From JAHEIJ01 sp040235565 (GTDB lineage Bacteria; Pseudomonadota; Gammaproteobacteria; UBA6429; Thiohalophilaceae): a DNA stretch of 13,610 nt. Of the stretch, positions 6,240-13,610 are shown piece after piece. The notes beneath the pieces were generated by a model. The model saw nothing but the letters and a program-made list of their open reading frames with translations, was not told where the DNA came from and ran no database searches. The stretch spans positions 1-13,610 of the forward strand of contig JBECLA010000032.1 of the NCBI GenBank assembly GCA_040235565.1. Direction: 5' to 3'. Every line of letters begins with the position of its first letter. Position 1 is the stretch's first letter. The translations under genes were made by a program, and so were the position numbers.

Positions 6240-6280
6240 TTGCATGGATATCACTACTGAAAGAAATGAGGAAACCCACT

Positions 6281-7147
6281 ATGACGGACAACATTCTAAT
6301 CACGCCTGGACAGTTACAAAAAATGACCAGTTCATTGCCAACTGTCATTATCGATACCCGCTCTCCCGAAGCATACGCGGCAGGGCATATACCCGGCGCA
6401 GTAAATATCCATGACATCTTCACTTTTCTTGCCACCTCGTCAAAAGAAGGGATGGAAGAACTGCGCGACAAATTTGCCGAGGCATTCGGTGCGGCCGGAC
6501 TATCCGGAGATGAGGTTGCCGTTATTTATGAAGAAAGCATGAACACCGGCTTTGGCCAATCATGTCGTGGTTATTTTCTGCTGCAGTTTCTGGGTTATCC
6601 TAAAGCGGCGATTCTGCATGGTGGCTATCAGGCCTGGCTGGCTGAAAATCTGCCAACCAGTACTGAAACACCTGCTCCTGAGCAAAAAACCTTCCCGCTG
6701 GATGAATCAGCTGCCAATATTATGCTGACAAAGGAAGATATGCTGGCTGTCCTGGACGAAACCGATATTGTCAAACTCGATGTGAGAGATGTGGATGAGT
6801 GGGTGGGTACAAGTTCGTCACCTTATGGCATCGATTTCTGTCCGCGCAAGGGACGTATTCCGGGTGCGGTCTGGATAGAATGGTATCGTATGATGAAACC
6901 CGGCGAAGAAGTCCCGGTATTCAAAAGCAAGGAAGAGCTTCAGGCCGAGTGCGCCACGGTGGGAATCACACCGGAGTCGACGGTTTATCTCTACTGTTTC
7001 AAGGGTGCGCGTGCTTCCAACACATTCGTGGCCTTGAAGGAAGCCGGCGTAACTGATGTCCGCCTCTACTTTGGCTCCTGGAATGAATGGTCACGCGATC
7101 CTGCTTTGCCAATCGAAGCCGGTCACGCTTCCTGGAATGCCGCCTGA
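6281..7147 (+). CDS. Tandem-domain rhodanese (thiosulfate/mercaptopyruvate-type sulfurtransferase)
   Basis: 288 residues with two rhodanese domains. The first (about 1-122) has D-T-R-S-P-E-A-Y-A-A-G-H-I-P-G-A-V (25-41) but no active-site cysteine loop at the expected place (V-I-Y-E-E-S-M-N, 81-88), so it should be structural. The second (about 145-278) has L-D-V-R-D-V-D-E-W, G-R-I-P-G-A-V and the catalytic loop C-F-K-G-A-R-A with Cys239, then G-S-W-N-E-W-S-R-D-P-A-L-P-I, typical of this family. Such enzymes carry sulfane sulfur as a cysteine persulfide and pass it to cyanide, thiols or proteins. No signal peptide is seen, so it is probably cytoplasmic. The start at 6281 has GAGGAA upstream and is required by the promoter position; an in-frame start at 6203 precedes the promoter. 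It is transcribed alone, divergent from the transporter operon. The physiological donor and acceptor are unknown. Confidence 0.93.
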   Translation: MTDNILITPGQLQKMTSSLPTVIIDTRSPEAYAAGHIPGAVNIHDIFTFLATSSKEGMEELRDKFAEAFGAAGLSGDEVAVIYEESMNTGFGQSCRGYFLLQFLGYPKAAILHGGYQAWLAENLPTSTETPAPEQKTFPLDESAANIMLTKEDMLAVLDETDIVKLDVRDVDEWVGTSSSPYGIDFCPRKGRIPGAVWIEWYRMMKPGEEVPVFKSKEELQAECATVGITPESTVYLYCFKGARASNTFVALKEAGVTDVRLYFGSWNEWSRDPALPIEAGHASWNAA

Positions 7148-7164
7148 GTAAGAAGACCATGCTG

Positions 7165-7213
7165 CCGTTTGTCCGTGCTCGAAGCGATGACTCGTAAGGG
7201 TATGGGCAAACGG
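7165..7213. terminator. Long-loop inverted repeat between convergent rhodanese and folA genes
   Basis: CCGTTTGTCC (7165-7174) pairs with GGGCAAACGG (7204-7213) over 10 bp with one G-T pair and a 29-nt loop. It lies just after the rhodanese stop in the 155-bp convergent gap. There is no T tract, so a role as terminator or RNA 3'-end structure is only possible. A second weak repeat, CCGGA / TCCGG (7226-7230 and 7243-7247), lies beside it. Confidence 0.25.
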
Positions 7214-7302
7214 TACCTTGTAAATCCGGATTGCTATCTCAGTCCGGCCCCGGGCAAAATTGGCATAACTGTTTGTATTGCCGATCCTGTTCAATACTTT
7301 GG

Positions 7303-7791
7303 CTACTTTCGATCCAGAATCACAAAACTGTGGGACAGGGCATTTTTCTCATCCGTCTCACAATCGATGCGTTCAGTTTCTTTCCACTCGGATAAGTCAA
7401 TTTCAGGGAACCAGGCATCACCCTCTACTTTGGCATGGACATAGGTGAGATACAGTCGCTCGGCGCGCGGCAGCATCTGTTCGTAGAAACTCGCTCCGCC
7501 GATGATCATGACTTCCTCCACGTCGCCGGCCGCTTGCAGTGCCTCGTCGATGGAATTCACCACGATACTGTCCCTGGCCTGATAGCTCGCATCACGGGTG
7601 ATGATGATGTTGGTGCGATCCGGCAGGGGTTTGGCGCCAAACGACTCGAAGGTCTTGCGCCCCATGATAATGGGCTTGCCCAGCGTATGCTGGCGAAACC
7701 ATTTCATGTCATTCGGCAGTTTCCATGGCAGACGGTTTTCAATCCCGATGACGCGATCATCGGTCATGGCCGCAATCATGGAAATTTTCAT
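7303..7791 (-). CDS. folA: Dihydrofolate reductase
   Basis: 162 residues, close to the usual bacterial length of about 160. It reduces dihydrofolate to tetrahydrofolate with NADPH, regenerating the cofactor oxidised by thymidylate synthase. The start M-K-I-S-M-I-A-A-M-T-D-D-R-V-I-G matches the family N-terminus; catalytic Asp28 is in L-P-W-K-L-P-N-D-M-K-W-F, followed by P-I-I-M-G-R-K-T-F-E-S and V-M-I-I-G-G-A-S-F-Y. The ATG at 7791 is chosen over an in-frame upstream start because the extra residues do not resemble the family and would overlap thyA. The ATG begins 2 bp after the thyA stop, so the two are tightly coupled in one operon. Confidence 0.96.
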   Translation of the reverse strand: MKISMIAAMTDDRVIGIENRLPWKLPNDMKWFRQHTLGKPIIMGRKTFESFGAKPLPDRTNIIITRDASYQARDSIVVNSIDEALQAAGDVEEVMIIGGASFYEQMLPRAERLYLTYVHAKVEGDAWFPEIDLSEWKETERIDCETDEKNALSHSFVILDRK

Positions 7792-7793
7792 GC

Positions 7794-8627
7794 CTAGATG
7801 GCCACCGGCGCCTTGATGTGGGAATGGCACTGGTAATTCAGCAGTTCAAAATCATCGAAGGTAAAGGTAAAGATATCCTTAATGGCCGGGTTGATCTGCA
7901 TAGTCGGCAGCGGGAAGGGATCCCGTGACAGTTGTTCCTCGACCTGCTCCATGTGATTGGAATACAGGTGCGCATCACCAAAGGTATGAATAAAATCCCC
8001 GACTTCAAGATCACAGACCTGTGCCAGCATCATGGTTAACAGCGCATAGGAGGCGATATTGAAAGGCACCCCAAGAAAGACATCCGCACTGCGCTGGTAG
8101 AGTTGGCAGGAAAGTTTGCCTTCCACGACGTAGAACTGGAAAAACGCATGACAGGGGGCCAGCGCCATTTTGTTGTTGGCCACGTTGGCCTGCGGGCTGA
8201 TGGTTTCATCCGGCAGATCCGCCACATTCCATGCCGAGACAATGATGCGCCGGCTGTTGGGATTGGTTTTTAACTGGGACACGACTTCGCTGATCTGGTC
8301 GATGGCCTTGCCATCAGGCGTGGGCCAACTGCGCCATTGATGACCATACACCGGCCCGAGATCACCGGCTTGTGTCGCCCACTCGTCCCAGATGCTCACC
8401 CCGTTGTCATGCAGATAACGGGTATTGGTATCGCCCCTGAGAAACCACAAGAGTTCATGAATGATGGACCGGAGGTGACACTTCTTGGTGGTCACCAGGG
8501 GAAATCCCTCACGCAGATCAAAACGCATCTGGTAGCCGAAGACACTGGTGGTGCCGGTACCGGTGCGATCGCCCTTGAATACACCGTGGTCGCGCACATG
8601 GCGCATCAGATCGAGATACTGTTTCAC
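7794..8627 (-). CDS. thyA: Thymidylate synthase
   Basis: 277 residues. It methylates dUMP to dTMP using methylene-tetrahydrofolate. Visible motifs are the phosphate-binding region F-K-G-D-R-T-G-T-G-T, W-D-E-W-A, G-P-V-Y-G-H-Q-W-R, the catalytic cysteine in L-A-P-C-H (Cys159), and R-S-A-D-V-F-L-G-V-P-F-N. It is 13 residues longer than the 264-residue E. coli enzyme; the extra residues fall just before the catalytic motif (around 139-151, L-P-D-E-T-I-S-P-Q-A-N-V-A), a small-domain insertion seen in a subset of bacterial enzymes. The start codon is GTG at 8627, with AAGG about 7 nt upstream. It lies 83 bp downstream of lgt and 2 bp upstream of folA. Confidence 0.97.
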   Translation of the reverse strand: MKQYLDLMRHVRDHGVFKGDRTGTGTTSVFGYQMRFDLREGFPLVTTKKCHLRSIIHELLWFLRGDTNTRYLHDNGVSIWDEWATQAGDLGPVYGHQWRSWPTPDGKAIDQISEVVSQLKTNPNSRRIIVSAWNVADLPDETISPQANVANNKMALAPCHAFFQFYVVEGKLSCQLYQRSADVFLGVPFNIASYALLTMMLAQVCDLEVGDFIHTFGDAHLYSNHMEQVEEQLSRDPFPLPTMQINPAIKDIFTFTFDDFELLNYQCHSHIKAPVAI

Positions 8628-8710
8628 AACTGAACCTTACAAATTCAAAACCGCGTTAATCATACCATTGGTGACACCGCCTGCCGCCAACTCATTTCAA
8701 CTCGTGACTT

Positions 8711-9493
8711 TCATCCCTGGGGTTGACGCCGATAGGCCAGGACCAGCAACAGGATGCCGATGGCCAGCAAGGGCAACGACAACAGCATCCCCATGGTGAG
8801 CCAACCAAAGGCGAGATAGCCGATATGTGAATCCGGCAGCCGAAAAAATTCCACCACCATGCGAAACAGGCTGTAACCGATGGCAAATACCCCCGACACC
8901 GCCATGGTGGGCCGGGGTCTGGATGAATACAGCCACACGATCACAAACAGGGCCAGGCCTTCCAGCAAGGCTTCGTACAAGGGTGTCGGATGACGCGGCT
9001 GCGGGCCGGCGGCGGGAAAAATCATCCCCCACGGCAGATCGGTGGGCTTGCCCCACAGTTCGGCGTTAATGAAGTTACCGATGCGGCCGGCACCCAGTCC
9101 CAGCGGGATCATCGGTGCGGCGAAATCCACGATGTTCCAGTAACCCTTCTGGTATTTGCGATTGAACAGCCACAGCGCCACCAGTACGCCGAGCAAGCCC
9201 CCATGAAAGGACATTCCGCCCTGCCAGACGCGGAAAATCATCAAGGGATCGGCGATAAACACGGAAAAATTGTAAAACAGGATATACCCCAGGCGGCCGC
9301 CGAGGATCACGCCCAGCGCGCCATAGAACACCATGTCGTCCACCTGCTGGGCGGTCCAGCCCGAATTCGGCCGCCGCGCGCGATAGCGGCCCAGCCCCCA
9401 GGCGGAGAGAATGCCAATCAGATACATCAGGCCGTACCAGTGAATCGGCCAGCCGAAGACACTGAAAGCGACGCGATCGAAATCAACTACCAT
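8711..9493 (-). CDS. lgt: Prolipoprotein diacylglyceryl transferase
   Basis: 260 residues, an integral inner-membrane enzyme that transfers diacylglycerol from phosphatidylglycerol to the lipobox cysteine of prolipoproteins, the first step of lipoprotein maturation. The family signature G-R-I-G-N-F-I-N-A-E-L-W-G is at 136-148, and the essential histidine region S-F-H-G-G-L at 95-100. Several hydrophobic segments are visible (about 12-35, 57-80, 97-110, 122-137, 176-190, 200-220, 230-252). The ATG at 9493 has AAAGGA 6 nt upstream. It starts 19 bp after the RlmI-like gene ends and precedes thyA, an arrangement common in Proteobacteria. Confidence 0.97.
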   Translation of the reverse strand: MVVDFDRVAFSVFGWPIHWYGLMYLIGILSAWGLGRYRARRPNSGWTAQQVDDMVFYGALGVILGGRLGYILFYNFSVFIADPLMIFRVWQGGMSFHGGLLGVLVALWLFNRKYQKGYWNIVDFAAPMIPLGLGAGRIGNFINAELWGKPTDLPWGMIFPAAGPQPRHPTPLYEALLEGLALFVIVWLYSSRPRPTMAVSGVFAIGYSLFRMVVEFFRLPDSHIGYLAFGWLTMGMLLSLPLLAIGILLLVLAYRRQPQG

Positions 9494-9512
9494 GTTCAGT
9501 CCTTTATGTTTG

Positions 9513-10700
9513 TTAGCGTCCTACCCGGGCAAAATAGGCCTTGAGATAATCGGTCTCGCGCATCGCCGGATGTACCGGATGATCCGGCCCCTGATGCCCC
9601 TGTTCCAGTACCTGCAAATTCTGGCCATTAATGGCTGCTGCCTTGCGCATGGCCTCGAGCAGCTCGCTGCGCCGGAAATGCCAGGAACAGGAGGCCGAGA
9701 CCAGCATCCCGCCCGGGCTCAGGAGTTGCATTGCCAGTCGATTGATCCGCTGATAAGCCACGCTGCCCTCCTTGATATCCTTGCGGCGTTTGATGAATGC
9801 CGGGGGATCCAGCACCACCACCTCATACTGTTCGCCCTGCTCCCGCAGATCCTTGAGGACTTCAAAGGCATCGCCGGCCAATGTCGTGATGGCATCGGCG
9901 CGGTCATTCAGCATGGCATTGTCCCGTGCCACGCCGAGAAACACCTCCGAACTGTCAACGCAGGTCACACTGCGGGCCCCGGCCTGCAGCGCCTGTACGC
10001 CCCAGGCGCCGATGTAGCTGAATACATCCAGCACCCGCCGGTTTTTGGCATAGGCCTGCAAGCGTTGCCGGTTCAGGCGATGATCATAATACCAGCCGGT
10101 TTTCTGCCCCCCCGCCAGGGGGGCGGCAAAGCGGGTGCCGTTCTCTTCCAGTTCGATCCGTTCCGGCAAATGGCCGAGCACGGTGTCGATGTAATTTTCC
10201 AGCCCCTCGAGCTGACGTGCCGGACTGTCGTTACGCAGCAGGATCACGGCGGGGTGTAACACGGTTTCCAGGGCGTCCAGGATCGCGTCGCGCAGTCGCT
10301 CCATCCCGGCCGTGGTGATCTGCACCACCAGGACGCCGTCAAATCGATCCACCACCAGGCCGGGCAAGCCATCGCTTTCCCCGTACACCAGGCGATAAAA
10401 AGGCCGGCTAAACACCAGCTCTCGCAATGCCAGCGCCTGGCGCAGCCGCTTGACCAGAAAGGCCTGGTCCAGCGGCTGCGGCACCCGGCGGGTATAGAGC
10501 CGGGCGCAAATCAGGGTAGCGGGATTGACGCAGGCCATACCCAGCGGTTTGCCCCGCGCATCCTCAACCTGTACCACCTCACCCGGCTCGAAATTGGCCA
10601 GCGGAGTCTGTTTTACATCCACTTCATTGCTGTAAACCCAGGCATGACCGGTCCGCAGACGGCGATCTTCATGCTTTTTAAGTCGGAGAGAGGGATACAT
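9513..10700 (-). CDS. rlmI: RlmI-family class I SAM-dependent 23S rRNA (cytosine-5) methyltransferase
   Basis: 395 residues from the chosen start. An N-terminal PUA domain (about 1-75, beginning L-R-L-K-K-H-E-D-R-R-L-R-T-G-H-A-W-V-Y-S-N-E-V) is followed by a middle domain and a Rossmann-type methyltransferase domain (about 205-395). SAM-binding motif I is V-L-D-V-F-S-Y-I-G-A-W-G (223-234). D-P-P-A-F (298-302) is the substrate-base motif, and Cys338 in S-A-S-C-S-W is the likely catalytic nucleophile. E. coli RlmI makes m5C1962 in 23S rRNA; the same modification is expected here, but the exact target is inferred from family. Ribosome binding sites are weak at both 10700 and the alternative in-frame ATG at 10748; 10700 is chosen because the family starts there. 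It is first in the rlmI-lgt-thyA-folA cluster and divergent from the DUF255 gene. Confidence 0.88.
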   Translation of the reverse strand: MYPSLRLKKHEDRRLRTGHAWVYSNEVDVKQTPLANFEPGEVVQVEDARGKPLGMACVNPATLICARLYTRRVPQPLDQAFLVKRLRQALALRELVFSRPFYRLVYGESDGLPGLVVDRFDGVLVVQITTAGMERLRDAILDALETVLHPAVILLRNDSPARQLEGLENYIDTVLGHLPERIELEENGTRFAAPLAGGQKTGWYYDHRLNRQRLQAYAKNRRVLDVFSYIGAWGVQALQAGARSVTCVDSSEVFLGVARDNAMLNDRADAITTLAGDAFEVLKDLREQGEQYEVVVLDPPAFIKRRKDIKEGSVAYQRINRLAMQLLSPGGMLVSASCSWHFRRSELLEAMRKAAAINGQNLQVLEQGHQGPDHPVHPAMRETDYLKAYFARVGR

Positions 10701-10839
10701 CACAGCCGGGTCAGTTGCATGGCGATTGTTACTTTCGCAAAAGCGCATAAGCTACCGGACTATCCGCGTGACGTCCACGACTTCGCTTAACATGGGGGAT
10801 GGTTTATAGTTGAACTATTTACTCAAGTATTAACCTGTC

Positions 10840-12927
10840 ATGACCGAATACACTAACCGGCTCGCCACGGAAACCAGCCCCTACCTGTTGCAGCATGCCC
10901 ATAATCCCGTGGACTGGCACCCCTGGAACGAAGCCGCGCTGGCCGCCGCCCGTGAAGGTAATCTGCCCATCCTGCTGTCGATCGGCTATTCCGCCTGTCA
11001 CTGGTGCCATGTCATGGCCCATGAATCGTTCGAGGATCCGGCCACCGCCGAGGTGATGAACCGGCTGTTTATCAATATCAAGGTAGACCGCGAGGAACGG
11101 CCGGATCTGGACAAGATTTACCAGAACGCGCACCAACTGCTGAACCAGCGTGGCGGCGGCTGGCCGCTGACGATGTTTCTGACCCCGGATGATCTGACGC
11201 CGTTTTTCGCCGGTACTTACTTTCCTCCGGAACCTCGCCATGGCATGCCGTCATTCGTGGAAGTCCTGGAACATATCGCCGCCTTCTACCACCAGCACGC
11301 CGATGACATCCAGGCGCAGAACCAGCGTCTGCGGGACGCGCTCGACAGCCTCAATCCGGCTGGCAGCAGCGATCCGAATCAGCTCAACCCTGCCCCGCTT
11401 GATGCCGCCCGCCAGCAACTGGCGCAAAACTACGATACGACCTGGGGTGGCTTTGGCCAGGCCCCCAAGTTCCCGCATCCGACCAACCTCGAACGTCTGC
11501 TGCGTCACTGGGCCACTACCCGCCTCAATCGCCAGCCGGATAGCCAGATCCGGGACATGGTGCTGAATACCCTGCACGCCATGGCTTCCGGTGGCATTTA
11601 TGACCAACTGGGCGGCGGCTTTTGTCGTTACTCGGTGGATGAGAAATGGATGATTCCCCACTTCGAGAAAATGCTCTATGACAATGGCCCGCTGTTAAAT
11701 CTGTACAGCCAGGCCTGGCAGGCGACCGGGCAGCCGGTTTTCCGTCGCATTACCGAGGAAACTGCTGAATGGGTCATGCGGGAGATGCAAGCCCCGAACG
11801 GGGGTTACTATTCCACTCTCGATGCCGATTCGGAAGGCGAGGAAGGCCGGTTCTATGTCTGGGACCGCAACGAGGTCCAGGCCCTGTTAAGCAAGGACGA
11901 GTACGCGGTGGTGGCGCAAGTCTACGGTCTTGACGGTCCTCCGAATTTCGAAGGGCAATGGCATTTGCACGTCTATCGGGATGCTGCCAGTGTCGCCGAG
12001 GAGCTCGGCCTCGCTCCCGAACGAGTAACGACCTTGTTGCACCATGCCCGGCAAAAACTGTTCGCTCACAGAGCGCAGCGGGTGCGGCCCGGCCGGGACG
12101 AGAAGATTCTCACCGCCTGGAATGGCCTGATGATCAAGGGGATGGCCGCCGCCGGCCGGCGGCTGGGACGCGCGGACTTCATTCGGTCAGCCCAGCACGC
12201 CGTAGACTTTATCCGGCACCAGCTGTTCCAGGATGGACGCTTGCTGGCCAGTTACAAGGACGGGCAGGCACGCTTGATGGCCTACCTGGACGATCATGTC
12301 TTTCTGCTCGATGCCCTGCTGGAACTGCTCCAGGCCGAATGGCGAAGCCGGGATCTGCGCTTTGCCATCGAGCTGGCGGAACTGCTGCTGGCTCACTTTG
12401 AGGATAATCTGCATGGCGGTTTTTACTTTACTGCCGATGATCACGAACAACTGATTCACCGCCCCAAGCCGAGCATGGATGATGCCATACCCTCCGGCAA
12501 TGGCGTGGCCGCGCTGGTGCTGGGCCGGCTCGGCCACTTGCTGGGCGAACCGCGCTATAGCGACGCCGCGCAGCGCACCCTGCAAAACACCTGGCAGATG
12601 ATCACCCAGATGCCATACGTACACTGTTCCCTGCTTGATGCGCTGGAAGAATATCTCTATCCACCGGAAATTATTGTCCTGCGAGGCGAGGACGATACCT
12701 TTGAGGAAGCCCACCGGTTGTGCCAGCGAGGTTATGCGCCCCGCCGTCTCAGTTTCGCGATCCCGACACCGGCAAACGATTTACCGGGATTACTGGCGCA
12801 GCGGCCTGCCAGGCATGGCTTCATCGCTTATCACTGCAGTGGCACCACCTGCCAGCCACCGATTTCGACACTGGATGAACTGGCCAATAGCCTGGCGGCC
12901 GGTCAGCTCCTGCCTCAGGGCACCTGA
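10840..12927 (+). CDS. DUF255/YyaL-family thioredoxin-fold protein
   Basis: 695 residues, the usual length for the family (bacterial YyaL, mammalian SPATA20). The N-terminal thioredoxin-like domain (about 1-165) has the family start T-N-R-L-A-T-E-T-S-P-Y-L-L-Q-H-A-H-N-P-V-D-W and an active-site pair in S-A-C-H-W-C-H-V-M (Cys53, Cys56). The remainder (about 185-690) resembles an alpha/alpha barrel of the glycoside-hydrolase type, with E-K-M-L-Y-D-N-G and D-A-D-S-E-G-E-E-G-R-F-Y-V-W. The biochemical function is not established for bacterial members. No signal peptide is visible, so it is likely cytoplasmic. The ATG at 10840 has no strong Shine-Dalgarno sequence; no clear promoter was found in the 139-bp divergent gap. 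Its last 13 bases overlap the convergent metallo-hydrolase gene. Confidence 0.93.
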   Translation: MTEYTNRLATETSPYLLQHAHNPVDWHPWNEAALAAAREGNLPILLSIGYSACHWCHVMAHESFEDPATAEVMNRLFINIKVDREERPDLDKIYQNAHQLLNQRGGGWPLTMFLTPDDLTPFFAGTYFPPEPRHGMPSFVEVLEHIAAFYHQHADDIQAQNQRLRDALDSLNPAGSSDPNQLNPAPLDAARQQLAQNYDTTWGGFGQAPKFPHPTNLERLLRHWATTRLNRQPDSQIRDMVLNTLHAMASGGIYDQLGGGFCRYSVDEKWMIPHFEKMLYDNGPLLNLYSQAWQATGQPVFRRITEETAEWVMREMQAPNGGYYSTLDADSEGEEGRFYVWDRNEVQALLSKDEYAVVAQVYGLDGPPNFEGQWHLHVYRDAASVAEELGLAPERVTTLLHHARQKLFAHRAQRVRPGRDEKILTAWNGLMIKGMAAAGRRLGRADFIRSAQHAVDFIRHQLFQDGRLLASYKDGQARLMAYLDDHVFLLDALLELLQAEWRSRDLRFAIELAELLLAHFEDNLHGGFYFTADDHEQLIHRPKPSMDDAIPSGNGVAALVLGRLGHLLGEPRYSDAAQRTLQNTWQMITQMPYVHCSLLDALEEYLYPPEIIVLRGEDDTFEEAHRLCQRGYAPRRLSFAIPTPANDLPGLLAQRPARHGFIAYHCSGTTCQPPISTLDELANSLAAGQLLPQGT

Positions 12928-13610
12928 TAGTTGGACTGGGTCATCAGGTCGATGCCGCATTCGAGCTCGCTGAACCAGTCAAGAAACCGGGTCACCATGG
13001 CTTTACCGACAAAGGGACGGCCATGCTGCGGTACCATCATCTCGATATCCAGTTCCCTCACCATACTGGCCCAGTAGCGGCATGCCTGGTTGGAGACCAT
13101 ATAGCGTTTGTGAAAGCCTTCCATGGCGGGAATATGCGCGGTGAAATCTTCGACGGGTGTGACATGATCCGTTTCCAGCATGGAGGCACCCACATCCCCG
13201 GAAAACAGGATCTTGCTGACAGGATCATAAAAATGAAAATTCCCGACCGAGTGCAGGAAATGCGCCGGTAAGGCCTTGATAGTGGTGTCGCCAAGCTGAA
13301 TGTCCATCCCTTGATCCGGAATTGCGATGATCCGGCTTTCACCCTGTTCACTCCGGTAACCGGGCACCAGGTGGGGCAGGAAACGCTCCCACAGGCGAGA
13401 GATTAAAATACTGGCATTGGTATACATCAACCAGCGATCCAGTGAACTGATAATATCCGGATCCTGATGGGAAGCGACCACGAAATCCAGTTCCTTCAGC
13501 GGGCAGACTTCACTAATGGCTAACTGCAGGGGTTGAAAGGTTGGCTGGCCACCCGGATCAAACAGGGCCGCATGATGATCGTGGTAAATTAATAACTGGT
13601 TGCACTGAAT
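12915..13610 (-). CDS. Metallo-beta-lactamase-fold protein of the flavodiiron/ODP type (partial; start beyond right edge)
   Basis: 231 C-terminal codons are visible and the frame stays open to the window edge, so the start is missing. It resembles the diiron (oxygen-binding) metallo-beta-lactamase domain of flavodiiron proteins: S-H-Q-D-P-D with possible ligands His48, Asp50 and Asp52 (numbered from the edge), P-A-H-F-L-H-S (117/120), F-S-G-D-V-G (Asp139) and V-P-Q-H-G (His196). The H-x-D-x-D form, instead of H-x-E-x-D, resembles ODP-type sensors or FprA-like stand-alone proteins. The protein ends shortly after the metal domain with no flavodoxin domain, so it is not a full-length flavodiiron reductase. 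A role in sensing or reducing O2 or NO is inferred from family. It converges on and overlaps the DUF255 gene by 13 bp. Confidence 0.8.
   Translation of the reverse strand: MQCNQLLIYHDHHAALFDPGGQPTFQPLQLAISEVCPLKELDFVVASHQDPDIISSLDRWLMYTNASILISRLWERFLPHLVPGYRSEQGESRIIAIPDQGMDIQLGDTTIKALPAHFLHSVGNFHFYDPVSKILFSGDVGASMLETDHVTPVEDFTAHIPAMEGFHKRYMVSNQACRYWASMVRELDIEMMVPQHGRPFVGKAMVTRFLDWFSELECGIDLMTQSNYQVP

Larger units (their letters stand above)
5756..6280. promoter_or_regulatory. Divergent control region between the transporter operon and the rhodanese gene
   Basis: This 525-bp stretch holds no convincing gene. Its left part contains the minus-strand sigma-54 promoter (5790-5805) and operator D (5870-5886). 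Its right part contains operator B (6145-6161) and the plus-strand sigma-54 promoter (6224-6239). Between promoter and operator on the left is a perfect 8-bp inverted repeat, AAAACCCG at 5811-5818 and CGGGTTTT at 5846-5853. The middle (about 5900-6080) shows no structure I can name; 6085-6120 is AT-rich. Confidence 0.8.

Noticed and set aside
9492..10259. 255-codon open frame on the plus strand opposite the RlmI-like gene.
   Set aside because: It is antisense to a clear RlmI-family gene with all motifs, its product has no family features, and long antisense frames are common in GC-rich genes.
10749..10839. Possible sigma-70 promoter (TATAGT) before the DUF255 gene.
   Set aside because: No acceptable -35 element lies at the right spacing; the best candidate matches only weakly.
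12187..12714. 175-codon open frame on the minus strand opposite the DUF255 gene.
   Set aside because: It is a shadow of a well-supported full-length DUF255 protein and has no recognisable domain.

Overview
The window looks like a chromosomal segment of a gammaproteobacterium, perhaps a sulfur-oxidizing or related lineage. The evidence is the gene order rlmI-like, lgt, thyA, folA, the moderate GC content, and protein sequences close to proteobacterial families. The species cannot be named from the sequence. There are 12 protein-coding genes, two of them cut by the window edges. I saw no tRNA, rRNA, CRISPR array, insertion sequence or prophage gene.

Region 1 (about 1-7150) appears to be one sigma-54 regulon spread over four transcription units. 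On the minus strand are an OsmC-family gene followed by the start of an acyl-CoA-dehydrogenase-like flavoprotein gene; a NifA-type sigma-54 activator (GAF, AAA+, Fis HTH); and an ABC transporter operon of the NitT/TauT type (ATPase, Tat-exported binding protein, permease). On the plus strand, divergent from the transporter, is a tandem-domain rhodanese gene. The promoter regions of osmC, the transporter and the rhodanese each have a -24/-12 sigma-54 promoter. About 62-74 bp upstream of each lies a copy of an unusual 17-bp operator, TGTCGACA-N-TGTCGACA. A fourth copy covers the ribosome binding site of the activator gene, next to a weaker sigma-54-like element, which suggests autoregulation. 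The osmC promoter also has a perfect match to the IHF consensus between operator and promoter. The gene set (uptake of a small anion or organosulfur-like solute, sulfur transfer, a thiol-type OsmC protein, a flavin dehydrogenase or monooxygenase) suggests inducible scavenging or detoxification of a sulfur-containing compound. The substrate is not readable from the sequence.

Region 2 (about 7300-10700, minus strand) is a compact housekeeping cluster read in the order RlmI-like 23S rRNA methyltransferase, lgt (lipoprotein diacylglyceryl transferase), thyA (GTG start), folA. It combines rRNA modification, lipoprotein maturation and thymidylate/tetrahydrofolate metabolism. It converges on the rhodanese gene across a 155-bp gap.

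Region 3 (10840-13610) holds a plus-strand DUF255/YyaL-type thioredoxin-fold protein. Its last 13 bases overlap, tail to tail, a minus-strand metallo-beta-lactamase-fold protein resembling the diiron domain of flavodiiron proteins, which runs off the right edge.

The most notable content is the regulatory layer of region 1: one operator motif linking four units, with operator-to-promoter distances that agree within about one helical turn.
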